From positions 186,001 to 250,000 of the forward strand of contig NZ_VHIZ01000017.1 in assembly GCF_006494375.1 (NCBI RefSeq): a stretch of DNA of 64,000 bases, given 5' to 3'. The notes beneath the pieces were generated by a model. The model did not search any database. It saw only the letters and a program-made list of their open reading frames with translations, and had not been told where the DNA came from. A program made the translations under genes and the position numbers. Source of the stretch: Pantoea anthophila (lineage in GTDB: Bacteria; Pseudomonadota; Gammaproteobacteria; Enterobacterales; Enterobacteriaceae). Positions 49,422 through 58,857 of the stretch are shown here, one piece after another. The first letter of the stretch is position 1. Each line of letters starts with the position of its first letter.

Positions 49422-49904
49422 TCAGATGGCTTTCGCCAGCTTCTTCGGACTGACCTGCCACAGCAGTTTACCGGCACTCTCTGCCGGATCGAACTCGACG
49501 CAGGCAATGGCGGAAGTGGCAAACATCGGTGGAGTTTCCTGCGGGCAGAGTTCGGAAACCAGGTAGCCCACCAGAGGCAGATGGGAGATGACCAGCGCCG
49601 ATTTCACCCCTTCGTTCGCCAGCGCCTGCAGATAGCAGCCGACCAGACCCGGATCGCCACCCGGCGTTAACTCCGGTAATACGTCCTGGCCTTCCGGCAG
49701 GGGATAGGCTTCACGCACGGTAGCGAGCGTCTGCTGCGCGCGTAAATAGGGACTGACCAGGACACGCTCGATGTCCGGCGTCTGGCTGTTAAGCCAGTGG
49801 GCCATCTGACGCGATTCATCACAGCCACATAAGGTTAAAGGCCTGACTGAATCACTTGCTGCTTCCAGAGCCGCATCGCCGTGACGCATGATAAAAACTT
49901 GCAT
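49422..49904 (-). CDS. sixA: Phosphohistidine phosphatase SixA
   Basis: SixA is a small histidine-acid phosphatase that removes phosphate from phosphohistidine, reported on ArcB and on the nitrogen PTS protein NPr. The 160-residue protein starts MQVFIMRHGDA, so the phosphoaccepting H8 is in the RHG motif. A second conserved His lies in ALVISHLPLVG. It stands alone between smrB and the fad genes, with 200 bp upstream. Confidence 0.93.
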   Translation of the reverse strand: MQVFIMRHGDAALEAASDSVRPLTLCGCDESRQMAHWLNSQTPDIERVLVSPYLRAQQTLATVREAYPLPEGQDVLPELTPGGDPGLVGCYLQALANEGVKSALVISHLPLVGYLVSELCPQETPPMFATSAIACVEFDPAESAGKLLWQVSPKKLAKAI

Positions 49905-50104
49905 AAAGCACCGCTGTTGTTTGTCGAGATCGCCCGACGCGACGCGTCAGACTCTTCACTCTGCGAATGAACGCTGTGTTTTACCCTAATGGCTTCAGTA
50001 TAGTCAACCGGTTGTTTATTAAATAAGCACTTCTCAGATTCATGCTGCGCCGCACACGCGGGCGGCGCTTTTCTAACCCGCTGAATCGGAGCCGTTATTC
50101 CATT

Positions 50105-52225
50105 TCACAGAGAAATGTAAAATTTCGTCTGTTCCGCAGCCGCCTGAATCAGCGCCTCACAGGGGGCAAATCGTTCACCGTGCTGCTGCGCGAGACGGTT
50201 CAGCCGGCTGACCATTTCCGCCGCGCCCAGTTTATCCATGTAGTGGAACGGCCCGCCCAGGAAAGGCGGAAAGCCGATGCCAAACACCGCCCCCACATCG
50301 CCGTCACGGGCGCTGCGAATTACCTGCTCATCGAGACAACGGGCGGCCTCATTCAGCATCATCATCACACAGCGTTCTGCAATCTGTGCCCCACTCTGCC
50401 GGGCCTGCGGCGTGACCTTCAGCAGGCTGTAAAGCGAGGCGTCCGGTTTTTTACGCTGCCAGCGCGGCAGGTCATAACGATAGAAGCCCCGGCCATTTTT
50501 ACGGCCCTTACGGCCATCCCTGATCACCGCATCAAACGCGGCGGGTGCGGCAAAGCGTTCACCATAAGCCTGATGCAGGATGGGGCTGATTTTGCTGCCG
50601 ACATCAATGCCCACCTCATCGAGCAGCTGAAGCGGACCAACCGGAAAACCAGACTTCACCAGCGCCCGATCGATGTGCTCAATCGGCTCCCCCTCCAGCA
50701 GGCAACGCATCGCTTCATTTATATAGGGGGTCAGGATGCGGTTGACATAGAAACCCGGCTTGTCTGCGACGACGATCGGCGTCTTACCCTGACTGCGCGC
50801 CAGTGCCACAACGGTAACCAGCGTCGTGGCCGAAGTATTCAGATGCGGGATCACCTCCACCAGCGGCATTTTTTCCACCGGACTGAAATAGTGCAGCCCG
50901 ATAACATTCTCAGGACGCTGCGCCCCGGCGGCGATATCCGCAATCGGCAGTGATGAGGTGTTGGAAGCAAACAGGGTATGCGGCTGACAGTGTGCCTCAA
51001 CGTCGTGCACCATCTGCTGCTTCAGGGCAAGATCTTCGAACACCGCTTCGATCACCACGTCGCGCTGCGAGAATCCCTGATAATCGATGCCGCCTGTGAT
51101 GCGCGCCATCTGCTGCTGACGCGCTGCCGGGGTCAGCTGACGACGCCGGACCTTTTTGCTGAGCAGGTCCCAGCTGGTTTTTAATGCATGGCTGACGCCT
51201 TCCAGGCTGATATCTTTGATGCGCACCGGCAACCCGGCGTTGATCGCGGTGACGCTGGCAATGCCGCCGCCCATCAGCCCGCCGCCCAGCACCGCAACAC
51301 GCTTCACGGTCGCGGGTTCAGCTTCACCGCCCCGCTCTTTTTTCATCGCCGTGGTGGCAAAGAAGAGTCCGCGCAGCGCAACGGACTCCGGCGTCATCGC
51401 CAGTTCGCCAAAGGCGCGCGCCTCCGCATCATGGCCGGCGCGGCTGCCCTGCTCCAGCCCGATGCGCACCACCTCAATCAGCCGTCTGGCGGCCGGATAG
51501 TTATCCTGCGTTTTCGCCGCGGTCTGCCGTGTCGCCAGCGCAAACAACGCCTGGCGGGCGACCGGGCCATGCAGCAGCCGATCGCGCAGCGGCAGAACGC
51601 GTCCGCTGACCTTACCCTTTTTAACCCGCGCAATCGCGGTCTCCAGCAGGATCGGGCGGGGAACCGCATCATCGACGACGCCGAGCTTTCGCGCCTGCTT
51701 CGCGCGCAGACTTTTGCCGGTCAGCATCAGCGGCAGCGCCTGCTGAACGCCGATTAAACGCGGCAGCCGCTGCGTCCCGCCAGAGCCAGGCAGCAGGCCG
51801 AGCTGTATCTCCGGCAAGCCGAGGCGGGTTTTATCATCCAGCGAGCAGATGCGCGCATCGCAGGCCAGCGCCAGTTCCAGTCCACCGCCCAGGCAGGCCC
51901 CGTGAATGGCCGCCACCACCGGAAAAGGCAGCGCGTCGATCATTGCCATCACTTCCTGGCCCTGCTTCGCCAGCGCTTCAGCTTCCTGCGCACTCTGGCA
52001 GCGGTCAATCATGCTGATGTCCGCGCCCGCGATAAAATTGTCCGTTTTGCCGGAGATCAGGACCAGTCCCGCCAGCTGCGGATCGCGTCGCGCTTCCGCA
52101 ATGATGGCGGCAATCTGGCCAGCAAATTCCGCTTTCAGGGTGTTCATCTTCTCGCCAGGGACATCAATCGTGATAATGCCGACGTGATCCTGTCGCATCG
52201 TCAGCTGAAAGGCATTCTGCTCCAT
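50105..52225 (-). CDS. fadJ: Fatty acid oxidation complex subunit alpha FadJ
   Basis: FadJ is the multifunctional enzyme of the anaerobic-type beta-oxidation complex. Its N-terminal crotonase domain (about 1-190, with [15 protein letters not shown] and [13 protein letters not shown]) hydrates enoyl-CoA. The central and C-terminal 3-hydroxyacyl-CoA dehydrogenase domains start near residue 308 with [16 protein letters not shown]. The 706 residues are near the E. coli length (714). Its ATG overlaps the fadI stop (TAATG), and TGGAGG in the fadI end serves as ribosome site. Confidence 0.95.
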   Translation of the reverse strand: MEQNAFQLTMRQDHVGIITIDVPGEKMNTLKAEFAGQIAAIIAEARRDPQLAGLVLISGKTDNFIAGADISMIDRCQSAQEAEALAKQGQEVMAMIDALPFPVVAAIHGACLGGGLELALACDARICSLDDKTRLGLPEIQLGLLPGSGGTQRLPRLIGVQQALPLMLTGKSLRAKQARKLGVVDDAVPRPILLETAIARVKKGKVSGRVLPLRDRLLHGPVARQALFALATRQTAAKTQDNYPAARRLIEVVRIGLEQGSRAGHDAEARAFGELAMTPESVALRGLFFATTAMKKERGGEAEPATVKRVAVLGGGLMGGGIASVTAINAGLPVRIKDISLEGVSHALKTSWDLLSKKVRRRQLTPAARQQQMARITGGIDYQGFSQRDVVIEAVFEDLALKQQMVHDVEAHCQPHTLFASNTSSLPIADIAAGAQRPENVIGLHYFSPVEKMPLVEVIPHLNTSATTLVTVVALARSQGKTPIVVADKPGFYVNRILTPYINEAMRCLLEGEPIEHIDRALVKSGFPVGPLQLLDEVGIDVGSKISPILHQAYGERFAAPAAFDAVIRDGRKGRKNGRGFYRYDLPRWQRKKPDASLYSLLKVTPQARQSGAQIAERCVMMMLNEAARCLDEQVIRSARDGDVGAVFGIGFPPFLGGPFHYMDKLGAAEMVSRLNRLAQQHGERFAPCEALIQAAAEQTKFYISL

Positions 52226-53535
52226 TATTCGGCCTCCAGAACCATTGCCGCACCCAGACCACCCGCCGCGCAGGCGGTGACCAGTCCCAGCCCGCCACCA
52301 CGGCGGCGCAGTTCATTAAGCGTCTGGGTAATCATACGCGCGCCCGTGGCGGCAAAAGGATGGCCATAGGCGATGGAACCGCCCAGCACGTTAAAACGCT
52401 CTTCGTTGACCTCGCCCAGCGCATGCGGCCGGTTCAGCACCTCACGGGCGAAACGCTCGTCACGAAACAGCTGCAGATTGCTCAGCGTCTGGGCCGCGAA
52501 CGCCTCATGCATATCTATCAGCGTCAGATCGGCCAGGCTCACCCCGGCACGATCCAGCGCCAGCGGCGAAGCATGGGCTGGCCCCAGCAGCATGTCCTGC
52601 TGGACATCAATGGCGGTAAACGCGTAGCTGCGCAGGTAGCCCAGCGGCGTGACGCCCAGTTCCCTGGCGCGCCCTTCCCGCATCAGAATGACGGCTGCCG
52701 CGCCATCCGTCAGCGGCGTGCTGTTGGCGGCGGTAACGCTGCCGTGCTGGCGGTCAAAGGCGGGACGCAGTCGGGCGTAATCCTCTGCTTTAGCGTTCAT
52801 CCGCACGTTATTGTCCTGATCGATTGCGGTTTTCCATGGCGGTACAAAGGCTGCCATGACTTCCTGTTTCAGTACCCCGGATTGCCAGGCTCTGGCGGCA
52901 TGCTGATGGGAACGGAGCGCCAGCGCATCCTGAGCCTCACGGGTGATACCGTAGCTTTTCGCCATCTGCTCGGCCGTGTCCCCCATCCGCAGGCCAGTCG
53001 AGTACTCCGCCACCGCAGGCGGCACCGGCAGAAGGTCGCGCGGACGCAGCCGTTTAAGGATATGCAGTTTCTGCCCCAGGCTGCGGGCCTTGTTGAGATC
53101 CACCAGCGCGCGGGCCAGCGTTTTAGTGACCCCAATCGGCAGCACTGACGTTGAGTCTGCCCCGCCGGCAATAGCGGCAGAAACCGTACCCGCCATCAGG
53201 CTCTCTGCCACATTCGCCACCGCCTGAAAACTGGTGGCGCAGGCACGGCTGACGCTGTAGGCGTCGGTATTCACATTCAGCCCGCTGCTTAAGACAATTT
53301 CACGCGCAATGTTTGGCGCTTCCGGCATCTGTACCACCTGACCAAATACCAGCAGCTCAATCACGTCTGCCGGTAACTCACTGCGCACCATTAATTCGCT
53401 GACCACCATCCGTCCCAGCTCGATGGCGGGAATGCCATGAAAGCCGGTCGCCTGGCGTAAGAAAGGGGTTCGTAACCCGTGGGTAATTGCGATGCGTTCG
53501 CCATCACGCGTCAGCAGCGGCTGCGCTTTGCTCAT
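52225..53535 (-). CDS. fadI: 3-ketoacyl-CoA thiolase FadI
   Basis: FadI cleaves 3-ketoacyl-CoA to acetyl-CoA and a shortened acyl-CoA, in complex with FadJ. The start at 53535 follows AGGTGAGA and gives 436 residues, the E. coli length. The nucleophile C99 is in [12 protein letters not shown], and the later [16 protein letters not shown] and [15 protein letters not shown] blocks hold the catalytic His and Cys. A FadR box lies about 45 bp upstream. A further upstream in-frame extension crosses that box and is rejected. Confidence 0.95.
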   Translation of the reverse strand: MSKAQPLLTRDGERIAITHGLRTPFLRQATGFHGIPAIELGRMVVSELMVRSELPADVIELLVFGQVVQMPEAPNIAREIVLSSGLNVNTDAYSVSRACATSFQAVANVAESLMAGTVSAAIAGGADSTSVLPIGVTKTLARALVDLNKARSLGQKLHILKRLRPRDLLPVPPAVAEYSTGLRMGDTAEQMAKSYGITREAQDALALRSHQHAARAWQSGVLKQEVMAAFVPPWKTAIDQDNNVRMNAKAEDYARLRPAFDRQHGSVTAANSTPLTDGAAAVILMREGRARELGVTPLGYLRSYAFTAIDVQQDMLLGPAHASPLALDRAGVSLADLTLIDMHEAFAAQTLSNLQLFRDERFAREVLNRPHALGEVNEERFNVLGGSIAYGHPFAATGARMITQTLNELRRRGGGLGLVTACAAGGLGAAMVLEAE

Positions 53536-53577
53536 TGTTCTCACCTGTAGCCGGGACTGTGGCATCATTGCCTGAAG

Positions 53578-53588
53578 AGGTCTGACCT
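53578..53588 (-). promoter_or_regulatory. FadR box upstream of fadIJ
   Basis: AGGTCTGACCT is a perfect dyad matching the core of the FadR consensus (TGGTCNGACCA type) and is placed just before fadI. FadR repression of fadIJ is known in E. coli. Confidence 0.7.
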
Positions 53589-53660
53589 GATCAGTGTTAA
53601 CCACAAGCGGGTGAGCCGCCAATAGCAGAAAGGAAAAAGTGCGAAGGGAAACACGAAATT

Positions 53661-53685
53661 GAAAAACGCCGCGCTGAGGCGGCGT
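53661..53685 (-). terminator. Intrinsic terminator of yfcZ
   Basis: ACGCCGC (53666-53672) and GCGGCGT (53679-53685) form a 7-bp stem with a 6-nt loop. On the minus strand it is followed by TTTTC. It lies just after the yfcZ stop and keeps yfcZ separate from fadIJ. Confidence 0.6.
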
Positions 53686-53693
53686 AAGAGGCG

Positions 53694-53990
53694 CTAACGC
53701 AGGCCGAGCTGGAAAATCAGGGTTTCAGCCTGGCAGCTGAAGGTGAAATCGATATCCAGCTGCACGCCCTGATCGACATCGCTGAACCGGACGTCAATCA
53801 CACAGGGTTCCGATTCCACCTGACGGGCACGCTCAGTCAGCCGGGCGGCTTTGGCTTCCGCATCCTGTCGCTGCGGGAACCACTCTGACCAGCTGGCGGT
53901 GCAGTCGGTATTATCCATTACGGTGCCGACATCAACGCAGCAGCAGGCAGCGGTTTCGGTCGCACTGCATTTTTTAATGGCATCAGTCAT
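53694..53990 (-). CDS. yfcZ: YfcZ/YiiS family cysteine-rich protein
   Basis: This 98-residue protein is orthologous to E. coli YfcZ (94). It keeps the cysteine cluster [18 protein letters not shown] near the N-terminus and the C-terminal [21 protein letters not shown]. Its function is unknown. GGAGATAAAG precedes the ATG. It lies between fadI and fadL and is divergent from fadL, sharing their regulatory DNA. Confidence 0.9.
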   Translation of the reverse strand: MTDAIKKCSATETAACCCVDVGTVMDNTDCTASWSEWFPQRQDAEAKAARLTERARQVESEPCVIDVRFSDVDQGVQLDIDFTFSCQAETLIFQLGLR

Positions 53991-54083
53991 CTTTATCTCC
54001 TGCCCCGGCTTCGGGTGAGTTAAGCGATTTTATGGCCGGAATTTTACCCGCTTGCGATAAGATGCGCCACGCGACTGTGGCTA

Positions 54084-54099
54084 AGTGACGAATATCACA
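54084..54099. promoter_or_regulatory. CRP-like site in the yfcZ/fadL spacer
   Basis: AGTGA-CGAATA-TCACA differs from TGTGA-N6-TCACA at one base and is followed by A residues. It lies about 250 bp before fadL. cAMP-CRP control of fadL is known in E. coli. Confidence 0.5.
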
Positions 54100-54226
54100 A
54101 TAAAAATTGATCCAGAACAAACTGGAATCGGTATGCTGTCTTCATCAGGGTGCTTTTTGTTATGCAGATCGAATTTTAAGCGATCAACTCTGAAATATTT
54201 TAAAAACAATATTGCAACTTGCACAC

Positions 54227-54264
54227 AGGTCGGACCTATACTCTCCGCACTGGTCTGATATGTG
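54227..54264. promoter_or_regulatory. Two FadR-like boxes before fadL
   Basis: AGGTCGGACCT at 54227-54237 is a perfect dyad, and CACTGGTCTGATATGTG at 54248-54264 resembles the 17-bp FadR site. Their dyad centres are about two helical turns apart and lie about 90-120 bp before the ATG. The rest of the 358-bp spacer (53991-54348) is AT-rich with no gene. E. coli fadL likewise has two FadR sites. Confidence 0.65.
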
Positions 54265-54348
54265 CGTTTACCGTCAGTCCCTACAATCCGCCGTCCTTTG
54301 TTACGCGACGTTATAGCGTTAAATAATAATTCACATGAGGTTGTGGTC

Positions 54349-55632
54349 ATGAACCATAAGAACCTGTTCGCAAAGTCAGCCGTGGCGGCTGCAGTGGCGC
54401 TTGTCTCTTCACACGTTTACGCAGCTGGGTTTCAGTTAAATGAGTTCTCTACGATTGGTTTAGGTCGCGCCTACTCAGGCGAAGGGGCAATGGGCGATAC
54501 GGCGGCATCCGCCAGCCGTAACCCGGCAACGATGGCGTTAATGGATCGCCCGGAATTTTCCATCGGTGCGGTTTATATTGATCCGGATGTGGATATCACG
54601 GGCCGCAGTCCGACGGGCCGCAGCCTGGATGCCAGCAACATCGCCCCGAATCAGTGGATACCCAATATTCATTACGTTCAGCCCATCAACGATCAGTGGT
54701 GGATTGGCGCATCGGCAACCTCTAACTATGGCTTAGCAACAGAGTTTAATAATGGTTACACCGCTGGCGGCTACGGCGGTAAAACGGACCTGATGACCGG
54801 CAACTTAAACCTCAGCACCGCTTACCGGTTCAATGAGCACTTCAGCGTGGGCGTCGGTTTTGATGCGGTTTATGCCAAAGCGAAAATTGAACGCTATGCC
54901 GGTGAATCAGGCGCGAGACTGGGCGTACCGGCTGATACGCAGGTTGCCCATCTGAAAGGCGACGAGTGGGGCTACGGCTGGAATGCCGGTATCCTGTATG
55001 AAGTGGATGAAAATAACCGCTTCGGCTTCAGCTATCGTTCAGAGGTGAAGATCGACTTTGATGGCGATTACAAAAGTAATCTGCCCTCCCGTCTGAATGC
55101 GGTCAACAACCCGGAAGTGTCAGGCGTGCCTTTTGGTACCAACGGCACGACGGTTCCGGGCGCGTTAACCCTGAATCTGCCGGAGATGTGGGAAGTGTCG
55201 GGCTGGCATAAAGTGGCTCCGCAGTGGGCGGTTCACTACAGCATGGCCTACACCAGCTGGAGTCAGTTCCAGGAGCTGAAAGCCACCGGTTCTCAGGGCC
55301 AGACGCTGTTCTATAAAGATGAAAGCTTCCACGATGCCTACCGTATCGCGCTGGGCACCACCTATTTCTACGACAGCAACTGGACGTTCCGCACCGGTAT
55401 CGCATTTGATGACAGCCCGGTGCCAGCCGATAAACGCTCTATCTCCATCCCGGATCAGGATCGTTTGTGGCTGAGTGCAGGTACGTCGTACGCCTTCAAT
55501 GATAACGCCTCGGTCGATCTGGGCATCTCCTATATGCACGGACAGAAAGTGACGGTGAAAGAAGGTCCTTATACCTTTAACTCAGAAGGCAAGGCCTGGC
55601 TTTACGGCGCGAACTTTAACTACAAGTTCTGA
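54349..55632 (+). CDS. fadL: Long-chain fatty acid outer membrane transporter FadL
   Basis: FadL is a 14-strand outer membrane barrel that admits long-chain fatty acids and serves as a phage receptor in E. coli. The start at 54349 follows GAGG and gives 427 residues with a signal peptide ending at VYAA. The mature N-terminal hatch begins [21 protein letters not shown]. The protein is about 20 residues shorter than E. coli FadL (446). The main gap is in the segment after [10 protein letters not shown], probably a surface loop. The C-terminus ends in the barrel-assembly phenylalanine (NYKF). Confidence 0.93.
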   Translation: MNHKNLFAKSAVAAAVALVSSHVYAAGFQLNEFSTIGLGRAYSGEGAMGDTAASASRNPATMALMDRPEFSIGAVYIDPDVDITGRSPTGRSLDASNIAPNQWIPNIHYVQPINDQWWIGASATSNYGLATEFNNGYTAGGYGGKTDLMTGNLNLSTAYRFNEHFSVGVGFDAVYAKAKIERYAGESGARLGVPADTQVAHLKGDEWGYGWNAGILYEVDENNRFGFSYRSEVKIDFDGDYKSNLPSRLNAVNNPEVSGVPFGTNGTTVPGALTLNLPEMWEVSGWHKVAPQWAVHYSMAYTSWSQFQELKATGSQGQTLFYKDESFHDAYRIALGTTYFYDSNWTFRTGIAFDDSPVPADKRSISIPDQDRLWLSAGTSYAFNDNASVDLGISYMHGQKVTVKEGPYTFNSEGKAWLYGANFNYKF

Positions 55633-55647
55633 CCGGATAGCACAATT

Positions 55648-55680
55648 AAAAAGGGCGACTCAACTGAGTCGCCCTTTTTT
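55648..55680. terminator. Intrinsic terminator of fadL
   Basis: AAAAAGGGCGACTCA (55648-55662) and TGAGTCGCCCTTTTT (55665-55679) form a near-perfect long stem ending in a T6 run. The mirrored A run lets it also serve mlaA from the other side. Confidence 0.85.
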
Positions 55681-55725
55681 GTCGCCCTGAATCGCATGCT
55701 GGCTCAGGGAGCCTGCGTCCTGCGT

Positions 55726-56490
55726 TTACTGCGCGTCGATATCCTTCAGGTCATCCTGAATCGCAGCGGCGTTTGGATTCTCTTCCGGCTTGAGTTTGCC
55801 GCCACGCGCCAGGAAGTCGTGACGCTGGAAGTAGGCGTTACGGATAAAGGCGTACGGATCGCTCTGCTGCTTCAGGATCGCATCGGAATCCAGCAGTTGC
55901 GCGCGGGTCTCAATCCCCTCCAGCGTCCACTTACCAATCGACATCGGCCAGGTCAGCCAGCCGAGGATCGGATAGAGGGTATCAACGTAGTCACCGCCAT
56001 CCTGCCGTATAGTGAAGCTGCCGTAAGCCGGCAGCTCAACGTAAGGACCATAGCCGACACCATAGTGGCCCAGCGTGGTGCCGAAACGGTGCGGCTGTTC
56101 ACGCGCCAGTTCCGGATTGGCTTTACCGGCGACGTCAATGAAACCACCCAGACCCAGCACACTGTTCAGGAAGAAACGGGTGAAGTGGATACCCGCATCG
56201 CGTCCGTCACCGACCAGAATAGCGTTAACCATGCTGGCGGGCTCTTCCAGGTTGCCGAGGAAATTGCTCAGGCCGGTTCGTGCAGGCACCGGCACGTAGT
56301 CGCGCCAGGCGACAGCGACCGGACGCAGCACATAGGGATCCAGCACATTGTAGTTAAAGTTAAACATCGTGCGGTTAAAGCCTTCGAACGGATCGCTGCG
56401 CTGCGCAGGATCGCTATTTGCCGGCTTTGAACTGGCACAACCTACCAGAAGGACGCTGGCCACAGCCAGGCTGGTCAGGCGATAATTCAT
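55726..56490 (-). CDS. mlaA: Outer membrane lipid asymmetry lipoprotein MlaA (VacJ)
   Basis: MlaA sits in the inner leaflet of the outer membrane and removes mislocalised phospholipids, passing them to MlaC. The start at 56490 follows GGGAGATTGGA and gives 254 residues. The lipobox LLVGC places the acylated Cys at residue 18. The DPFEGFNRTMFNFNYNVLD and HRFGTTLGHYGVGYGPYVELP blocks are typical of the family. It is separated from ccmI by about 150 bp. In E. coli yfdC is nearby, but here the ccm operon intervenes. Confidence 0.94.
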   Translation of the reverse strand: MNYRLTSLAVASVLLVGCASSKPANSDPAQRSDPFEGFNRTMFNFNYNVLDPYVLRPVAVAWRDYVPVPARTGLSNFLGNLEEPASMVNAILVGDGRDAGIHFTRFFLNSVLGLGGFIDVAGKANPELAREQPHRFGTTLGHYGVGYGPYVELPAYGSFTIRQDGGDYVDTLYPILGWLTWPMSIGKWTLEGIETRAQLLDSDAILKQQSDPYAFIRNAYFQRHDFLARGGKLKPEENPNAAAIQDDLKDIDAQ

Positions 56491-56639
56491 TCCAATCTCC
56501 CTGTGCGGATGAAAAAGGGCTACCCATCGTTCAGGCACAGCCCGGCGTCGAATCGGCTTACCCGATGAGCATAGCTGACTTTATGCCAGAGGCAGCAGGC
56601 AATGGCACGCAGCGACCTGAACAGGATCGTTGATGACGT

Positions 56640-57851
56640 TCAGGGAAGCTGCTGATTAATCTCTACCGCGATCGGCTGATGACCATCCCAGGGCGTCACG
56701 GCGCTCTCACCCAGCCAGTCACCCGGCTGCGGGGTGGCGCTGCCGTCGCGGGAGATACGCACCCGAACCGCGACCTGATGCTGCGCCGACAGCAGGCGAT
56801 CCGGCATCATGGCATTGCTGTCATCCAGCGTCAGCGACAGCGGGAAGTGGCTCAGCGGGATGCGCTTCACCGCCACCGGCACCGGTGACGTCCCGTCAGA
56901 AACCGAAATATACAACACTCCGTCCTGCGGTAACATTTTTTCTGCCTGCGGGGTCAGCCGCACGGTCAGCGCCAGCTGACGGCTCTGCTCTCCGGCATCG
57001 CTTCTCGCCTGCTCAATGCTGCGGGCGATCATCGCGCGTCGTGAGTCACCGGCAGGCAGCACGTTCAGCAGGGCCTGCCAGGCCTCAATCGCCTGATCGT
57101 ACTGCTGCTGGCCATAGGCGTTAAACGCCAGCAGGCCAAGCGTGCGCGGGTTTTGCGGCTCCGCTTTCAGCAGGGCGCGCAGCAGCAGTGACGCCTGACG
57201 GTTATCCTGCGGATCGGGAGAGCGCGTCAGCACCTCCGCATAATCCTGCTTCAGCGTCATATCGTTGGGTGAGAGCTGTAACGCATGCTCAAACGCCTGA
57301 CTGGCAATATCAGCCTGATTCAGCACCATGCCAAGCCGCCCCAGCATGGTCCAGTCGGCCAGATTATCCGGTTCCGTTTGCAGGGCGGTACGCAATCCGA
57401 GCTCTAAACGTGCCAGCTCCTCCATGCTGAGCGGTCTGGCGCCGGGGTCCATCAGCCGCGCACGCAGCGCAGGGTACGCCTGCTGCACCTGCATCCAGCC
57501 GGTGTACTGCGTCAGTCCACCGGTTTTCAGATAGGTTCCCAGCGACACCCCAATCAGCACGAGCAGGCCCGGCAGCAAAATCCAGCGGCTGCTGCTGTGG
57601 GAAGGGAGGCTCTGCGCCGGCGGAATATCGGCCAGCAGCGTCTGCTGTAACTCGCGCTCCATTACCGGGCGCTCAGCAACAACGCCCTGCTCTTCATCCT
57701 GTGCCAGCTCATCGATCCGCTGATGGTAAAAGCGCTGATTAAGGCGATCGCGGTCGCCCAGGCTGGCCTGACGCTGCCGCCAGCCCGCGGCCAGGAACAG
57801 CGTGCAGGCCGCCAGCAGTAACAGAAAAAGGGTAATCCAGAATGCACTCAT
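56640..57851 (-). CDS. ccmI: Cytochrome c maturation protein CcmI
   Basis: CcmI presents apocytochrome c to the heme lyase CcmFH. The 403-residue protein has two N-terminal membrane helices (about 4-21 and 89-107) with a cytoplasmic loop between. Periplasmic TPR-like repeats follow at about 145-285 (ADWTMLGRLGMVLNQADIASQAF), and a C-terminal beta domain ends the protein. In E. coli this module is fused to the C-terminus of CcmH. Here it is a separate gene overlapping ccmH by 4 nt. Confidence 0.88.
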   Translation of the reverse strand: MSAFWITLFLLLLAACTLFLAAGWRQRQASLGDRDRLNQRFYHQRIDELAQDEEQGVVAERPVMERELQQTLLADIPPAQSLPSHSSSRWILLPGLLVLIGVSLGTYLKTGGLTQYTGWMQVQQAYPALRARLMDPGARPLSMEELARLELGLRTALQTEPDNLADWTMLGRLGMVLNQADIASQAFEHALQLSPNDMTLKQDYAEVLTRSPDPQDNRQASLLLRALLKAEPQNPRTLGLLAFNAYGQQQYDQAIEAWQALLNVLPAGDSRRAMIARSIEQARSDAGEQSRQLALTVRLTPQAEKMLPQDGVLYISVSDGTSPVPVAVKRIPLSHFPLSLTLDDSNAMMPDRLLSAQHQVAVRVRISRDGSATPQPGDWLGESAVTPWDGHQPIAVEINQQLP

Positions 57852-58303
57852 GACGGCTTCCTGTCTGACTTCAGTAAGGCATCGAGACGCTGTTGCTCAG
57901 CGTCATCCAGCGCACTGTGGGTGTGACGCCGACGGCTGCGCAGAATAATCACCGCGCCACCCAGCAGCACAAACAGCGCCGGGCCAGCCCACAGGATCAG
58001 CGTTGACGGGGTCAGCGGTGGCGAATAAGAGACGAAGTTGCCGTAGCGCGCCACCATGTAATCAATGATCTGCTGGCGGCTCTGCCCCTGCTTCATCAGC
58101 TCATAAACTTTCAGCCGCATATCGGCGGCAATCATGGCATTCGAGTCGGCGATGCTGTTGTTCTGACATTTCGGACAGCGCAGTGATGCGGTGAGGTCAC
58201 GGTATTGCGCCTCCTGAGCCGGAGAGTCAAATTGCAGTGTGTCGATGGTCGCCCACAGATTGATGCTGAACAGCAGGCCACAGATCAGTAACAGCGATCT
58301 CAT
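57848..58303 (-). CDS. ccmH: Cytochrome c maturation protein CcmH (thioredoxin-like subunit)
   Basis: CcmH is a periplasmically exposed membrane protein that reduces the apocytochrome CXXCH thiols and is part of the heme lyase. The start at 58303, after GGAGGCGGGATC, gives 151 residues with a signal sequence and the LRCPKC motif (C43 and C46). One C-terminal membrane helix lies at about residues 94-117. It overlaps ccmG and ccmI by 4 nt each (ATGA). Confidence 0.92.
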   Translation of the reverse strand: MRSLLLICGLLFSINLWATIDTLQFDSPAQEAQYRDLTASLRCPKCQNNSIADSNAMIAADMRLKVYELMKQGQSRQQIIDYMVARYGNFVSYSPPLTPSTLILWAGPALFVLLGGAVIILRSRRRHTHSALDDAEQQRLDALLKSDRKPS

Positions 58304-58857
58304 GATCCCGCCTCCGCACTGTATTTCATCCACAACGGTTTCACTTCCTGCTCCCAGACGCGCGCGTTGAGATCGCCGGCGTGGCGATAGCGGATAATCC
58401 CTTTACCGTCGATCAGAAAAGTTTCCGGTGCGCCATAGACGCCGAGGTCGAGTCCCAGCATGCCGCTGCCATCGTAGAGACTCAGGGCGTAGGGATTGCC
58501 CAGCGTGTTCAGCCAGTTAACCGCCTTATGGCGATTGTCTTTATAGTTCAGGCCGACCACCCGAATGCCCTGCTCCGCCAGCGTATTCAGATAGTGATGT
58601 TCGGCGCGGCAGGTCGGACACCAGGTTGCCCAGACGTTCAGCAGTATCGGCCTGCCATCGGTCAGCACGCGCTGGTCGTAGGTTTTGCCGGGCTGGTCGA
58701 GCGCTTCCAGCCGGAACAGCGGCACCGGTTTACCGATCAGCGCCGATTCAAGACGGGTCGGATCGTCGCCATCCGCATTGCGGGTCAGCTGCCACAGCAG
58801 CGCCGCTGCCAGCAGCAGAAACAGCACCAGCGGGATAAACAGGATTTTCTTGTTCAT
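58300..58857 (-). CDS. ccmG: Thiol:disulfide oxidoreductase CcmG/DsbE
   Basis: This 185-residue membrane-tethered thioredoxin has the catalytic WCPTC motif (C80, C83) in NVWATWCPTCRAEH. It keeps apocytochrome thiols reduced for heme ligation. The N-terminal anchor is at residues 4-24. It overlaps ccmF and ccmH by 4 nt each. Confidence 0.94.
   Translation of the reverse strand: MNKKILFIPLVLFLLLAAALLWQLTRNADGDDPTRLESALIGKPVPLFRLEALDQPGKTYDQRVLTDGRPILLNVWATWCPTCRAEHHYLNTLAEQGIRVVGLNYKDNRHKAVNWLNTLGNPYALSLYDGSGMLGLDLGVYGAPETFLIDGKGIIRYRHAGDLNARVWEQEVKPLWMKYSAEAGS

Noticed and set aside
50047-50072. Hairpin GCGCCGC/GCGGCGC followed by TTTTCT on the plus strand downstream of fadJ.
   Set aside because: The T tract is in the wrong orientation for fadJ, which is on the minus strand, and no plus-strand gene ends here.
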